Positions 7,718 to 17,404 of a stretch of 64,000 nucleotides of DNA are shown here, piece by piece. The notes beneath the pieces are model-generated. The model was given only the letters and a program-made list of their open reading frames with translations. It did not search any database and was not told the DNA's origin. Every line of letters begins with the position of its first letter. The stretch's first letter is position 1. The position numbers were made by a program, and so were the translations under genes. Origin of the DNA: Paenibacillus selenitireducens (GTDB taxonomy: Bacteria; Bacillota; Bacilli; Paenibacillales; Paenibacillaceae); assembly GCF_002021565.1 (NCBI RefSeq), contig NZ_MSZX01000013.1, forward strand, positions 110,198-174,197, in the 5' to 3' direction.

Positions 7718-9092
7718 AGAAGAACTATTGAATCTACCGGTGTTCAAGCAAAAGCTTGCGGATCGGATGGACATCGAAAAAATTGAACGTCCTATACTAC
7801 ATACCGCTACTTCTCTAAGACCTCGATGGATTACTGCTGTAACGGCTATTGCGGCGCTGTGCCTCATCACTTTCGTCTATCCGACGGTCGCAGAATACTT
7901 CAATTCGTTCCAGAACGATAGATTTGATCCTGGGATTACAACGGCTGTTGCGAATGGATACAGCCAGAAGATCGATCAATCCGTGACAGACCAAGGAATT
8001 ACGCTGCATGTCGCTGACATCTTAATTGACTCTATGCGGCTGGTTGTATCGTATGAGGTAGAACAAAATGGAGAACGCTCTCCCGATATTTTGTATGGGG
8101 CATATGCTCTGACAGACCTTGACGGCAATAAGATATCGGGCTCCTCCTTGATAGGTACAGGATTTGATAAAGATCAATCCTTCGGTTACTTCCAGTTGAA
8201 TCTTCCGTCAACAGAGGAGCAACAGCTTCTTCTGCATGTGGATATTCATAAGATTCAAACCTATTGGAATCCGGAACCTCATGGAACTGAACACGTGACT
8301 TCCGGGAATTGGAACCTGACTATCCCTATCGATCTTAGCCAAAGTAAAGAAGCAACCCGCGGCTTTGCCGTTGAAGAGGATTATACAAGCCCATCTGGTG
8401 ACATCCTTACCTTACAGCAATTTACATTCGCACCGAGCATGATACGTTTCCAAATCGATAGTAAGAACCCTTTTATTTCTGATTTCGGTTATGAAATTAA
8501 AGATGAACGTGGAGATACTGTCTTGTACTATGACCCTTTGAACAATATTAAGCTTTGGACTTGGCTCTCGTTCCAGTCCATGGTTGATCCGAAAAACCAA
8601 GAGATCACACAATATTTTAGCAATATTGCACCGCTTCCTGCGGGCCAACGCTATACACTTGAAATAAATGGCGTGTGGAGAGTTGAACCGATTAACTTTG
8701 CTATCCCTTTAGATTCCGCCGCAACGGAGCAGAAGCCTATATTGGGAGCCTATCAAGATAGCGGGTTTGCCATTACTAAATTCGAAATGACCCCCGATTC
8801 ATCCGATCAAACGTTCACGGTAACTGTTGATCTTCATGGGGACAAGCTTCCTTATTCCTGGAATCTTGCATGGAAATTGGAAGACGAGCATGGGACTCGT
8901 TATGCCATAACTTATCCTGAAAGCAAAACAGGGCTACCTTTTAGTTTTAATAACGATCGAAGCTATAAAATAGACGAAACCCTAGTTTTCAAAGACATCC
9001 CAAGCGGCCAAAAGTCCTTGAAGTTAATTCTCGAAAACTTTCCCCACCATGAAGCGTTGAACTGGAAGATTCCTTTCACCGTTCCGAAATAA
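7680..9092 (+). CDS. DUF4179-type anti-sigma / sensor membrane protein
   Basis: About 470 residues with a cytosolic N-terminal segment of about 45 residues, one transmembrane helix (WITAVTAIAALCLITFVYPT) and a large extracellular beta-rich region. This architecture (DUF4179 followed by DUF5643-like domains) is common in Paenibacillus and Bacillus proteins encoded next to ECF sigma factors and presumed to be their anti-sigma factors. It overlaps the sigma gene by 38 bp. AGAGGAGGA lies 8 nt before ATG 7680; ATG 7674 is only 2 nt away, so 7680 is preferred. The stop is 4 bp before repeat A4. Confidence 0.78.
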   Translation: MDHPIRQSKSCYEEELLNLPVFKQKLADRMDIEKIERPILHTATSLRPRWITAVTAIAALCLITFVYPTVAEYFNSFQNDRFDPGITTAVANGYSQKIDQSVTDQGITLHVADILIDSMRLVVSYEVEQNGERSPDILYGAYALTDLDGNKISGSSLIGTGFDKDQSFGYFQLNLPSTEEQQLLLHVDIHKIQTYWNPEPHGTEHVTSGNWNLTIPIDLSQSKEATRGFAVEEDYTSPSGDILTLQQFTFAPSMIRFQIDSKNPFISDFGYEIKDERGDTVLYYDPLNNIKLWTWLSFQSMVDPKNQEITQYFSNIAPLPAGQRYTLEINGVWRVEPINFAIPLDSAATEQKPILGAYQDSGFAITKFEMTPDSSDQTFTVTVDLHGDKLPYSWNLAWKLEDEHGTRYAITYPESKTGLPFSFNNDRSYKIDETLVFKDIPSGQKSLKLILENFPHHEALNWKIPFTVPK

Positions 9093-9096
9093 TGGA

Positions 9097-9220
9097 TGAG
9101 AAAAACCTCTATCGAAGTCCATTCCAAGTTGAGCGACCGCGTTTAGAGGTAGTTTATATCGCCAAATAGAATTTTACATTGCAATACGTCGAAACTTTTA
9201 TAAATTCTATAGTGGTAAAA
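9097..9220. repeat. Dispersed repeat A, copy A4 (full length)
   Basis: Full-length copy beginning 4 bp after the anti-sigma stop codon and ending at the terminator of the convergent DUF5107 gene. The left arm has lost part of the CCTCGGTCC segment. Its position directly at a gene end matches copies A1 and B3. Confidence 0.8.
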
Positions 9221-9248
9221 AGAGCAGAGGCCTGTGCCCCTGCTCTTC
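9219..9248 (-). terminator. Terminator of the DUF5107/TPR gene
   Basis: AGAGCAG ... CTGCTCT hairpin followed on the minus strand by five T residues, immediately before the coding end at 9255. Confidence 0.75.
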
Positions 9249-9254
9249 ATCATC

Positions 9255-12200
9255 CTATGAGATTAAATTGCGATGTACCCAAGCCCCTTGGTGGTTGACT
9301 TGATTCCGTGTGACGAGCTCAAATTCTTGCGTCGCTTCCTCGACTTGCCCAAGTCCAAGCAATCCAAGTCCGCGCATATAATGGCAGTGAATCTGGTTGC
9401 GTTCGTTCATATCATCCTCGAAGACCAGGAAGTCTGGCAAGGATACCGCAAAGTAATCAATTTTCACGTCATCAAAAATATGCTTCTCTGCGTAATCGAT
9501 CAGCTTATTGAAGCGACGTTTCGCTTCTTTGTCGTTCTGCAGCTTCAGCCATGCCATTCCTTGATAGAAAATCATATCTGGCGGTTGGTCATTGTAGTAC
9601 ATGGCGCTCGCAGGTTCTTCCAAGCCTTCCGAGGCGATACGGAAGCACTCTACCGCTTGCTCCTGCTGTCCTAAAGCTTCATAAGCACATCCGAGATAAT
9701 AATAGATATTGTTCTCTTGCGCGCCATGCAGCTTCCCTTCTCCAAGATTCTCCGGATATACAAGCGCTTGGTTCAACAGCGCAACCGCCTGCTCCCATTG
9801 CCCTTCGGTAATTGCACGTTTGCCTAACTCCACATGAGCGAAGACGTATTGGCCTGTTACTTTGCCCTCGCCGCCTTCCCATGGATGGAAGATACGTCCC
9901 GCCAGAGCCTCAACGGCCTGCTTATGCTTGCCTTGCGCGTTCAATAGCGTCACATACTCAACATATAAGTCATCCCGTTTCTCGACTAATGCTGGATGCT
10001 CTTCCAATTTCGCAAATCGGCGTTCAGGCGCATAGTTCAGCTTTTTATACAACTGATCCAATTCATAGAATACGCGGGCATCTGCCGTGTTGCATGCAAA
10101 GGCTTGTTCCAGCGATGCCAGCGCAGCTTGCGGTTGGTTCTGCTTGTTGTAATAGGCTAATGCGAGATTGCGGTGGGCCGTCGCGAACGTATTGCAGATC
10201 GCAACCGAAGCTTCCCAATGCGCTACAGCATCGGCATGACGTTTCTTGTCATATAGAAGGTTCCCGAGATAATAATGAGCCTTATCATCTTCCTTATTCG
10301 CGGCAATCGCGGTTTCCAGCAACCGAAGTTCCATGAGGCTGTTCGGGAAGCAATAGTCCGGCGTTGCGATTCGACCCGCTTGACGATACCGTGCGGCTTC
10401 CTCACCACGCCCCAATTGTTCATGTACATAGCCAAGGGCATAATGCAGCATTGGATAGATGTCCGCCTTATCGCTTGCAATCACGCGTTCCAGAACCTGT
10501 GCCGCTTCCTCAAAGAGACCGCACTCGATATAATCCGTCGCTAGATTCAGGTAGTTGTGTGCATTGCCACGCATTAAGCGGGCTAATTCTTCATGTACCG
10601 CCGCAGCTTCGGCTGCTTGACCTAACACGGACAGCGCCAAGTACATTTCGTTCGATGCCCCGAAATCTGCGATATCGAGTGTCAATGTCTCGCGGGCAAA
10701 TGCCAAGGCTTCTTCTGCACGACCAAGCTTGCGAAGAATGGCCGCTTTTAAATTACGCGCTTTATAGTTATGTGCATTGCGAATCAATGAGCGCCCCACC
10801 AATTCCAGCGCTTCTGCATAGGCTTGTTTCTCGCTAGCGATTTGCGCTAATGCGAAGTATCCACTATCCTGCCAAGCCGCAGACCATACCGCTTTATAGA
10901 AAGCTGTGAAGGCTTCCTCCAGACGTCCCTGCCACTTCAAGCACATGCCCAACTGGAAATAAGCTTCGCTATCGTACGGGTTCGGGTTGCGCCAAGTTAA
11001 GGATTGCACGGCCTGACGGAAATACTTCTCGCTCTCTGCGAACAATCCGCGGCGAAGCAATAAGGTTCCGTATGCGACATTGATGCGGATATCGCTTGCA
11101 TCCCGCTTCAACCCTTCCAAGTAGTATGATTCCGGCTCGTAGGTCGCATGGCGATACTGCTCCAAATGCTGTCCCGCAAGATACAGCTGTTCGTTCGTTT
11201 TCAATTCTTCCGGCTCAGGCAGCGGTGTAGCTGCATCCGGCACTTGCTCAATGTCAGGCTTCTTCGGTTGGTAGGCAATCAATAAGGCTCCGTTCGCATC
11301 GTATACCGATACGATCAAATCATGCGGCGCATCTTCCTCATCGAGTGTCACAATCGATTTGAACGTGGAGGTTGGCGATAATTCCACGGTCTCTTGGACG
11401 TATACGCGACGTTTGCCTTTCAATTTGACGACCGCACCTTGGAATACGGATGTCGCGTAGGCTTGAACCACCGCTTGACCCGCTGCTTCATCCACCTCAA
11501 GGTTGACGGCTGCGTCAATCGAGGCATTTTTTACGACACCGATGTCTTTATACGGCATGAAATATTGCTTGAAGGATTTCTCTTCATACGGCTGTAGCCA
11601 CGTGAAATCTGGTTGGTTATCCGTGAACACGCCTGTCATTAATTCGATGTAAGGACCGTCTTCATCGGTCAAATTGCGATCCCAAGCTTGCCCGAATTCC
11701 CCATTCCCCCAAGTCCATTGCTTTTTACCCGGAGACACGTGATGATTCGCTACATGCAGCAAGCCCGCCCCTACGCCATGGTCATATCCACCGACAAAGT
11801 TATAATCCGATTTATACGCCATATACGATGTCGGCACAGGAATGTTCTTATAACGCGAAATATCCACGCCTTCTGAATAATCCATTTTGTAATACGTGCC
11901 GGTTGCAATCGGAAATCTCGATACATCCCGCTTCCCGTGGTCGAATACCGCTGTAACGTCCGGCGGGAACACGGATTGCGTATGATCATTCACCGCTACG
12001 GCTGGATTCGCCCACCAGAGGAACGTCTGCGCTTGCGCCGTACGGTTGTACATTTGCGCACTAATTTCGATATAGGCCTTGCCTGGATACAATGTAAAAC
12101 CGGTTGTCACCTTCGTTCCGTACATCCGGTCGATTTCACTGACCCATACGGTAGCGCTTCCATCTTGATTCTCGGTATACCGGTACTCCACGTTGCCATA

Positions 12201-12593
12201 CGTATTCGGGCGGTGATGCTGTGGCCAGTTGAACTCAATGCCTCCTGAGATCCAAGGACCTGCAAGACCTACCAGAGCCGGCTTAATCACTTGATTATAA
12301 TAAACGAAGTCGTATGCATTGGTTTTATCAACTGCCCGATAGATACGACCTCCAATTTCCGGCATGATCTCAATGCGCACATATTCATTTTCCAAGAAAA
12401 CCATATGGTAAGCTTGATCGGCCTTTTCATCCTCAATTTTATCGATAACGGGATGAGGATAGACACGACCTGAACTTCCCTGATATACGCGCTTCTCTAG
12501 AAACATCGGATTCTTATCCGGCTGTCCCACGCCATAAGTCGGAATGACGACTTCTTCCTCCCATACACGAACAACCTTGTCTTGATGATTCAT
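9255..12593 (-). CDS. DUF5107-domain giant protein with long TPR array
   Basis: 1112 residues. The N-terminal 350 or so form a DUF5107 domain (galactose-mutarotase-like beta-sandwich pattern; WISGGIEFNWPQHHRPNTYG is the conspicuous block). From about residue 490 to the end the protein is a series of helical TPR units (for example AYFQLGMCLKWQGRLEEAF and AHYYLGNLLYDKKRHADAV). No signal peptide is seen, so it is likely cytosolic. DUF5107 proteins occur in carbohydrate-utilisation loci, but the reaction is unproven. It is divergent from an AraC regulator, which probably controls it. AAGGAGG precedes the start. Confidence 0.85.
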   Translation of the reverse strand: MNHQDKVVRVWEEEVVIPTYGVGQPDKNPMFLEKRVYQGSSGRVYPHPVIDKIEDEKADQAYHMVFLENEYVRIEIMPEIGGRIYRAVDKTNAYDFVYYNQVIKPALVGLAGPWISGGIEFNWPQHHRPNTYGNVEYRYTENQDGSATVWVSEIDRMYGTKVTTGFTLYPGKAYIEISAQMYNRTAQAQTFLWWANPAVAVNDHTQSVFPPDVTAVFDHGKRDVSRFPIATGTYYKMDYSEGVDISRYKNIPVPTSYMAYKSDYNFVGGYDHGVGAGLLHVANHHVSPGKKQWTWGNGEFGQAWDRNLTDEDGPYIELMTGVFTDNQPDFTWLQPYEEKSFKQYFMPYKDIGVVKNASIDAAVNLEVDEAAGQAVVQAYATSVFQGAVVKLKGKRRVYVQETVELSPTSTFKSIVTLDEEDAPHDLIVSVYDANGALLIAYQPKKPDIEQVPDAATPLPEPEELKTNEQLYLAGQHLEQYRHATYEPESYYLEGLKRDASDIRINVAYGTLLLRRGLFAESEKYFRQAVQSLTWRNPNPYDSEAYFQLGMCLKWQGRLEEAFTAFYKAVWSAAWQDSGYFALAQIASEKQAYAEALELVGRSLIRNAHNYKARNLKAAILRKLGRAEEALAFARETLTLDIADFGASNEMYLALSVLGQAAEAAAVHEELARLMRGNAHNYLNLATDYIECGLFEEAAQVLERVIASDKADIYPMLHYALGYVHEQLGRGEEAARYRQAGRIATPDYCFPNSLMELRLLETAIAANKEDDKAHYYLGNLLYDKKRHADAVAHWEASVAICNTFATAHRNLALAYYNKQNQPQAALASLEQAFACNTADARVFYELDQLYKKLNYAPERRFAKLEEHPALVEKRDDLYVEYVTLLNAQGKHKQAVEALAGRIFHPWEGGEGKVTGQYVFAHVELGKRAITEGQWEQAVALLNQALVYPENLGEGKLHGAQENNIYYYLGCAYEALGQQEQAVECFRIASEGLEEPASAMYYNDQPPDMIFYQGMAWLKLQNDKEAKRRFNKLIDYAEKHIFDDVKIDYFAVSLPDFLVFEDDMNERNQIHCHYMRGLGLLGLGQVEEATQEFELVTRNQVNHQGAWVHRNLIS

Positions 12594-12779
12594 CTCACAT
12601 TCCCTCCTTCGGTGATCTTGATATGATCATACCGTCTAACCAAGACGATTCCAATTGACGAAATGCGGTTCATCATGGATTATATTCTTATTCAATGAAT
12701 TCGTTATCCATTGTTACAAGGTCAATTATAGATATAGATGAATCATCTTCTGATTTCAAAATATTTGGAGGTTATCCCT

Positions 12780-13667
12780 ATGGAACCTATACAGAAACAG
12801 GAAGGCTTCGTCAAAGAGAAACTATTCATTCTTCCCGAATACATGAGCGACGAACTGCAGCAAGGAGAACTCACCCGGTCCTTGTATATTAGCGACATCG
12901 GGTATTTCCCGCATGCGCAATATCATTACCGCGAACGGCCGGAGGGCTGTGACAGCCACATTGTCATTTGCTGCGCCGAGGGCGAGGGGTGGATTGAGAC
13001 CCATGGAGATCGTGTCGAGCTTATGCGTCAGCACCTGATGGTCATTCCTGCCGGAACGCCTCACCGTTACGGCGCTTCTTCGCAGCAGCCCTGGAGTATC
13101 TACTGGTTTCATATCCAAGGAGAACATGCCGCAGCACTGATTCACCTATTCGGGATGGATGCGGGACCGCTTCAATTATCAATCAGTACTTTCACCCATT
13201 TCACCGAGCTGTTCAATCAGTGCTATGACATTCTATCGGATAAGTCTTACGCGATTTCGGCGCATGTTCATGCCGCTCAGACCATGAGACATCTGCTCAG
13301 CAGCATTGGCATGAGTTCCTCCAGATCCGGCCAAGATCAGAAAAGCGAGCGGTACTTGGAGTACGCCATCCGCTATATGACCGAGCATATGAATGAGACG
13401 ATAAAGCTTGACGAGCTAGCGAAGCATATCGGACTCTCGAAGCAGCATCTGATCTATACCTTCAACCGGGAGACGGGCTTCGCGCCAATCGATTACTTCC
13501 TGCGGATGAAAATGCAGCGTGCTGGTCAGATGCTAGACTTAACCGATCTTAGTATTAAGGAAGTGGCGGGTTCTATCGGCATGACAGATCCATACTACTT
13601 CTCCCGACTATTCAAAAAAATAACGGGGCACTCGCCCACCGACTACCGCAATATTCCGAAAGGATAG
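12780..13667 (+). CDS. AraC-family transcriptional regulator (divergent from DUF5107 gene)
   Basis: A 295-residue regulator: N-terminal cupin-type ligand-binding domain (HLMVIPAGTPHRYGASS) and C-terminal double helix-turn-helix (KLDELAKHIGLSKQHLIYTF, then SIKEVAGSIGMTDPYYFSRL, ending HSPTDYRNI). Such proteins usually sense a sugar and activate adjacent catabolic genes. TTGGAGG lies 8 nt before ATG 12780, so the longer frame from 12738 is unlikely. It is divergent from the DUF5107 gene and upstream of a Gfo/Idh/MocA oxidoreductase; all three may be one sugar-utilisation unit. Confidence 0.88.
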   Translation: MEPIQKQEGFVKEKLFILPEYMSDELQQGELTRSLYISDIGYFPHAQYHYRERPEGCDSHIVICCAEGEGWIETHGDRVELMRQHLMVIPAGTPHRYGASSQQPWSIYWFHIQGEHAAALIHLFGMDAGPLQLSISTFTHFTELFNQCYDILSDKSYAISAHVHAAQTMRHLLSSIGMSSSRSGQDQKSERYLEYAIRYMTEHMNETIKLDELAKHIGLSKQHLIYTFNRETGFAPIDYFLRMKMQRAGQMLDLTDLSIKEVAGSIGMTDPYYFSRLFKKITGHSPTDYRNIPKG

Positions 13668-13670
13668 CAC

Positions 13671-13898
13671 GTGAAGATGCAGCCGCAGACCTATCTCCTT
13701 CACTTTCGAATGGACAAAGCTTGCGAACTGATGGGCAATCCTGAACTCACGATCGCAGATATTTCCCGTTCTGTTGGGTATAACGACCCCTTATTGTTCT
13801 CTAACGAACCATCCGACAATATTCGGCAGGAGATGGACGATGTACGGCTGTTGATGCCGCTGCAAATCGAGTGTACTATGAGGGGTAAGCGTGTATAA
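13671..13898 (+). pseudogene. Truncated AraC C-terminal DNA-binding fragment
   Basis: A 75-codon frame, starting GTG or ATG just after the AraC stop, reads QTYLLHFRMDKACELMGN and LTIADISRSVGYNDPLLFS, which is the second helix-turn-helix of an AraC regulator. The usual FKK...SPSDYR ending is collapsed to NEPSDNIRQ and followed by unrelated sequence. I see no cupin or first helix-turn-helix. This is most likely a degraded second AraC gene (or a tandem duplication remnant), not a functional protein. Confidence 0.55.
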
Positions 13899-13941
13899 GC
13901 TGCATCACATGACGAAATGAAGACCAAGAGGAGTGTGACCG

Positions 13942-15018
13942 ATGAAACCTGTTCGTTTCAGTATCATTGGCGGAGGCTGGAGAGCCCATTTCTATCTGCG
14001 GTTAGCAAAAATGCTGCCTCATCTCTTTGAAGTTAGCGGGGTGTATGTGCGAGATTCGGATAAACGCCAGCAGCTGCAAGCCGCGTGGAACGTGAATACC
14101 CCCTCGACGCTGGATAAGCTGCTGAACGCCTCCGACGCCGACTTTATCGTCCTATCGATTTCTAAGCAGGCCGTCGCGCCTATGCTGCTAGAGCTTGCAT
14201 CCACCTCCATCCCGATCTTAGCAGAGACGCCTCCGGCAGCAAATCTGGAGCAATTGCTCCATCTCGTTGCCAATATGCCTGCAAACGCGCGGATCCAAGT
14301 CGCCGAACAGTACCCCTTCTATCCGCATAATCAAGCCCGAACCGCATTACTCGCTGCTGGGAAGTTAGGAGAACCGGTTCATCTGCAAGTTTCAGCCGGA
14401 CACGGCTATCACGGCATGAGTCTCATACGAAGATGGCTTGCACTCGGGAATGAAGAATGTACGATTACCGGTCAACGCTTTGAATCGAGCATTATGGAAG
14501 GGCCTTACCGTGAGCAATTGCCGCAAGAAGAACGATTCGTGGCCTCCTCACAGGATGTCGCTCTCTTCCAGTTCGAAGGGGGACGCAGTGCCGTATTCGA
14601 CTTTACGAGAGAGCAATACTTCTCGCCAATTCGCCAGAATCGAGTCCTGATTCGGGGAACCAAAGGCGAAATTATCGATAACCGCGCTTACTATATGGCC
14701 GATTTCGAGACACCGATCCAAGGAAAGTTCACCCGCATACAATCCGGGGGCGAAGGAAGCTTAGGACCTTTATCGTTAGAGGGCATCGTCTTTGAAGGAG
14801 ATTGGCTCTACCGTAACCCCGTTCACCCGACGGCTTTCACAGATGAAGAGCTGGCGATGACGCAAGTCCTGCTGCACATGGCGGATTATGCGCGGCAAGG
14901 CATTTCTACATATTCGTTCATGGATGCCTGTCTGGACACCTACCTCGCATTCATGATGGATGAGGCGATACATACAGGGCATCGCGTCGTTGCTGACTTA
15001 TCTTTTATTCGTAAATGA
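13942..15018 (+). CDS. Gfo/Idh/MocA-family NAD(P)-dependent oxidoreductase
   Basis: 358 residues. A Rossmann nucleotide-binding segment opens the protein (FSIIGGGWRAHFYLRLAKML), and the AETPPAANLEQL block and the later VAEQYPFYPH fit the Gfo/Idh/MocA superfamily, which oxidises or reduces sugars and cyclitols. Substrate is unknown. It follows the AraC regulator and fragment on the same strand, suggesting sugar metabolism. A strong bidirectional terminator follows immediately. Confidence 0.85.
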   Translation: MKPVRFSIIGGGWRAHFYLRLAKMLPHLFEVSGVYVRDSDKRQQLQAAWNVNTPSTLDKLLNASDADFIVLSISKQAVAPMLLELASTSIPILAETPPAANLEQLLHLVANMPANARIQVAEQYPFYPHNQARTALLAAGKLGEPVHLQVSAGHGYHGMSLIRRWLALGNEECTITGQRFESSIMEGPYREQLPQEERFVASSQDVALFQFEGGRSAVFDFTREQYFSPIRQNRVLIRGTKGEIIDNRAYYMADFETPIQGKFTRIQSGGEGSLGPLSLEGIVFEGDWLYRNPVHPTAFTDEELAMTQVLLHMADYARQGISTYSFMDACLDTYLAFMMDEAIHTGHRVVADLSFIRK

Positions 15019-15067
15019 GAAAAGCCGAGGGAACGCATGCTGCATGCGTCCTGCTCGGCTTTCTTTG
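15019..15067. terminator. Bidirectional terminator between oxidoreductase and quinone reductase genes
   Basis: AAAGCCGAG and CTCGGCTTT form the stem, with a nested palindrome ACGCATGC/GCATGCGT in the loop. It has A-rich and T-rich flanks on either side, suited to ending both convergent genes. Confidence 0.8.
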
Positions 15068-15086
15068 TTCAATACAGTCTCTACCT

Positions 15087-16061
15087 CTAAGGGATCATCA
15101 AGATCTTGCCCGTACTTGTACGGCTCTCCAGCAATCGATGCGCCTCCGCGCCCTCGGCGAGCGTAAATAACTTCGGCTCTTCGATGCGCAGGCGCCCCTG
15201 ACGAATCTCCTCAAACAGTGCATCCGCACGTTCGATCCGGTTCGCTCGGGTCGTCACATGGTTCCACAGATCTCCGCCTGTTAACGTCTTCGAGGTATCC
15301 ATGAGCATCCGCGGATCTAAAAATACCGGGTCACCGCCAGCCATGCCGTAGAATACGACCGTCCCCTTGGTCCGCACGGCCGCAAAACTATCCATTAGCG
15401 TAGAACCGACGGAGTCATATGCTACATACATCCCGTTTCCATCATGCGACCAACGGATGGCCTCATTCACCCAATCCTGATTATACAATAGCACCTCATC
15501 GGCCCCTGCTCCGAGCGCCGCTTCACGTTTGGCTGATGATGACGTCAAGCCTAGAACGCGCGCACCTTTGCTCTTGCCGAACTGGACGAGAATCTGCCCT
15601 ACGCCGCCTGCAGCCGCATGAACAAGCATATCGTCGCCCGATTGAATCCGGTAACTGTCATTCACCAAGTAATGTGCCGTCATCCCTTGCAATAAGACGC
15701 TTGCCGCTTGTGCATACGTAATATCCTGCGGCAGAGGAATCGCCTTCTCGACCGGAACGGCAACTAATTCTGCGTTGGCATAAGGAACATCGGCAAACGC
15801 AATACGTTCCCCCACTTGAATCGCTGTGACGTCGGATGCCACTTGTTCCACAATTCCAGAGCCCTCGTACCCGAGAATATAGGGTGGAATCCCCGCCAAA
15901 TGATAGTTCCCCCGTCTCCGATAGATATCGGCAAAGTTCAGACCTACTGCTTTGAGGCGAACCATGACGGTCCCTGGCTCGAGTTGAGGATCAGGAACTT
16001 CCATGTACCGCAGTACCTCAGGATCGCCAAACTGATAGAATACTAAAGCTTTCATACGCAC
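15087..16061 (-). CDS. Quinone oxidoreductase (zeta-crystallin-type MDR protein)
   Basis: A 324-residue medium-chain reductase. The start RMKALVFYQFGDPEVLRY, GLNFADIYRRRGNYH and the NADPH-binding DMLVHAAAGGVGQILVQFGK are diagnostic of NADPH:quinone reductases, which lack structural zinc. It would reduce quinones or other electrophiles in the cytosol. It lies 16 bp downstream of hflX on the same strand with no terminator between, so it is probably cotranscribed and falls under the hflX leader. Confidence 0.88.
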   Translation of the reverse strand: MRMKALVFYQFGDPEVLRYMEVPDPQLEPGTVMVRLKAVGLNFADIYRRRGNYHLAGIPPYILGYEGSGIVEQVASDVTAIQVGERIAFADVPYANAELVAVPVEKAIPLPQDITYAQAASVLLQGMTAHYLVNDSYRIQSGDDMLVHAAAGGVGQILVQFGKSKGARVLGLTSSSAKREAALGAGADEVLLYNQDWVNEAIRWSHDGNGMYVAYDSVGSTLMDSFAAVRTKGTVVFYGMAGGDPVFLDPRMLMDTSKTLTGGDLWNHVTTRANRIERADALFEEIRQGRLRIEEPKLFTLAEGAEAHRLLESRTSTGKILMIP

Positions 16062-16077
16062 CTTCCACTCCTAGCGG

Positions 16078-17346
16078 TTACGCTTCTTGAATCACATATT
16101 CCTGGTATCTCTCCGCATCGATAGCTTTGCATTCCATCGTCAGCTTCGTTCCTTCATTCTCATATGTGGTGTCCAACACATTTGCGTGTTCGTTGAAATA
16201 TGACACCAAGCTTCCTTTATCATAAGGGATGAGCATTTCGCATGTGACATAATCGTTGAAAATATGCTTCCGGATGACGCCCACTAATTCGTCGATACCA
16301 ATACGCGGCTTCGCAGCCAAATTCACGCGATCCTCTTGAACACTTGGCAATTCACAGTCAATCAGATCGGACTTATTATACGCATAAATCGTCTCGATAT
16401 CTTGTACGCCGATATCTTTGAGGGTATTATTTGTAATTTCGATATGCTGCTCTACATTCGGATTCGAATGATCTACGACATGAATCAACAGGTCCGCTTC
16501 TGCCACTTCTTCTAAGGTCGAACGGAACGCTTTTACTAAATGATGGGGCAGCTTGCTTACGAACCCAACGGTATCTGTGAGCAGGAATGATTTATTATCG
16601 GGCAACGGAATGTTGCGAATGGACGTTTCCAGCGTCGCGAAGAGCATATCTTTCTCGAACACTTGTTTCGCTGCCGTTGGATTATATTTCTCCACCAAGG
16701 CATTCATGATCGTCGATTTCCCAGCATTGGTATATCCAACTAACGAGACAACCGGGACATCGTTTTTCTTGCGCTGTTTGCGTTGGGTCTGACGATGAGC
16801 AACCAGCTGCTCCAGCTCCCGGTTCAGAATCGTAATCTTCTCTTCAATCCGACGACGGTCCAGCTCCAGCTTCGTCTCCCCGACCCCTTTATTTTTCGTT
16901 CCGACACCGCCGCCTTGGCGGCCTAACGATGAACGCAAGCCGATCAATCGAGGCAGCATGTATTGCAACTGGGCAACCTCTACTTGCAGCTGCGCTTCCT
17001 TCGTTTTGGCGCGTTGGGCGAAGATATCTAAGATCAGAATCGTACGGTCAATCACTTTGCAGTCCAAATCCGCCTCTAGATTACGAATTTGAGAAGGCGA
17101 TAGCTCATCGTTGAAGATGACCAAATTCGCTTCATGCGCTTCCATCAAAGCGATCACATCCTGAATCTTACCTGTTCCGATATAATGCGATGAGGTCACC
17201 TTCGGTAAATTCTGCGTGACGACCCCGACGACCTCGACATCACATGCCTCGGCTAAATTGCCTAGCTCCTCCATCGAATATTCAAAATCGGATTGCTGAT
17301 TCAAGTTCACGCCGACCAAAATAGCTTTTTGTATAAGTTGTTCCAT
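16078..17346 (-). CDS. hflX: HflX-family ribosome-associated GTPase (candidate HflXr)
   Basis: 422 residues with the HflX N-terminal domain (LVGVNLN, SHYIGTGKIQDV), the glycine-rich linker (GLRSSLGRQGGGVGTKNKG), and a GTPase domain with G1 GYTNAGKST, G3 DTVGF and G4 NKSD. It ends in a C-terminal domain with IPYDKGSLVSYFNEH. HflX splits stalled or stressed 70S ribosomes. In Listeria, the homologue HflXr (Lmo0762) gives macrolide/lincosamide resistance and is induced by antibiotics through a leader attenuator. The leader described below gives this gene the same logic. GGAGG lies 9 nt upstream of the ATG. Downstream, the quinone reductase is likely cotranscribed. Confidence 0.92.
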   Translation of the reverse strand: MEQLIQKAILVGVNLNQQSDFEYSMEELGNLAEACDVEVVGVVTQNLPKVTSSHYIGTGKIQDVIALMEAHEANLVIFNDELSPSQIRNLEADLDCKVIDRTILILDIFAQRAKTKEAQLQVEVAQLQYMLPRLIGLRSSLGRQGGGVGTKNKGVGETKLELDRRRIEEKITILNRELEQLVAHRQTQRKQRKKNDVPVVSLVGYTNAGKSTIMNALVEKYNPTAAKQVFEKDMLFATLETSIRNIPLPDNKSFLLTDTVGFVSKLPHHLVKAFRSTLEEVAEADLLIHVVDHSNPNVEQHIEITNNTLKDIGVQDIETIYAYNKSDLIDCELPSVQEDRVNLAAKPRIGIDELVGVIRKHIFNDYVTCEMLIPYDKGSLVSYFNEHANVLDTTYENEGTKLTMECKAIDAERYQEYVIQEA

Positions 17347-17373
17347 CTATTCATTCCTCCATTTATTCAACAA

Positions 17374-17404
17374 AATAAAAAAACACAGGCACACTGCCTG
17401 TGTT
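17374..17404 (-). terminator. Attenuator hairpin in the hflX leader
   Basis: On the minus strand ACACAGGCA pairs perfectly with TGCCTGTGT over a three-base loop and is followed by a run of T residues. It sits 28 bp before the hflX start, so readthrough is needed for expression. The GCAGTGTGC strand inside it (17389-17397) is also complementary to GTACACTGC at 17447-17455 (nine pairs, one G-U). That alternative pairing is incompatible with the terminator and is the candidate antiterminator. Confidence 0.85.

Noticed and set aside
9551..11597. Many frames of 60-170 codons opposite the DUF5107/TPR gene
   Set aside because: They are shadows of the real long frame, caused by its codon composition.
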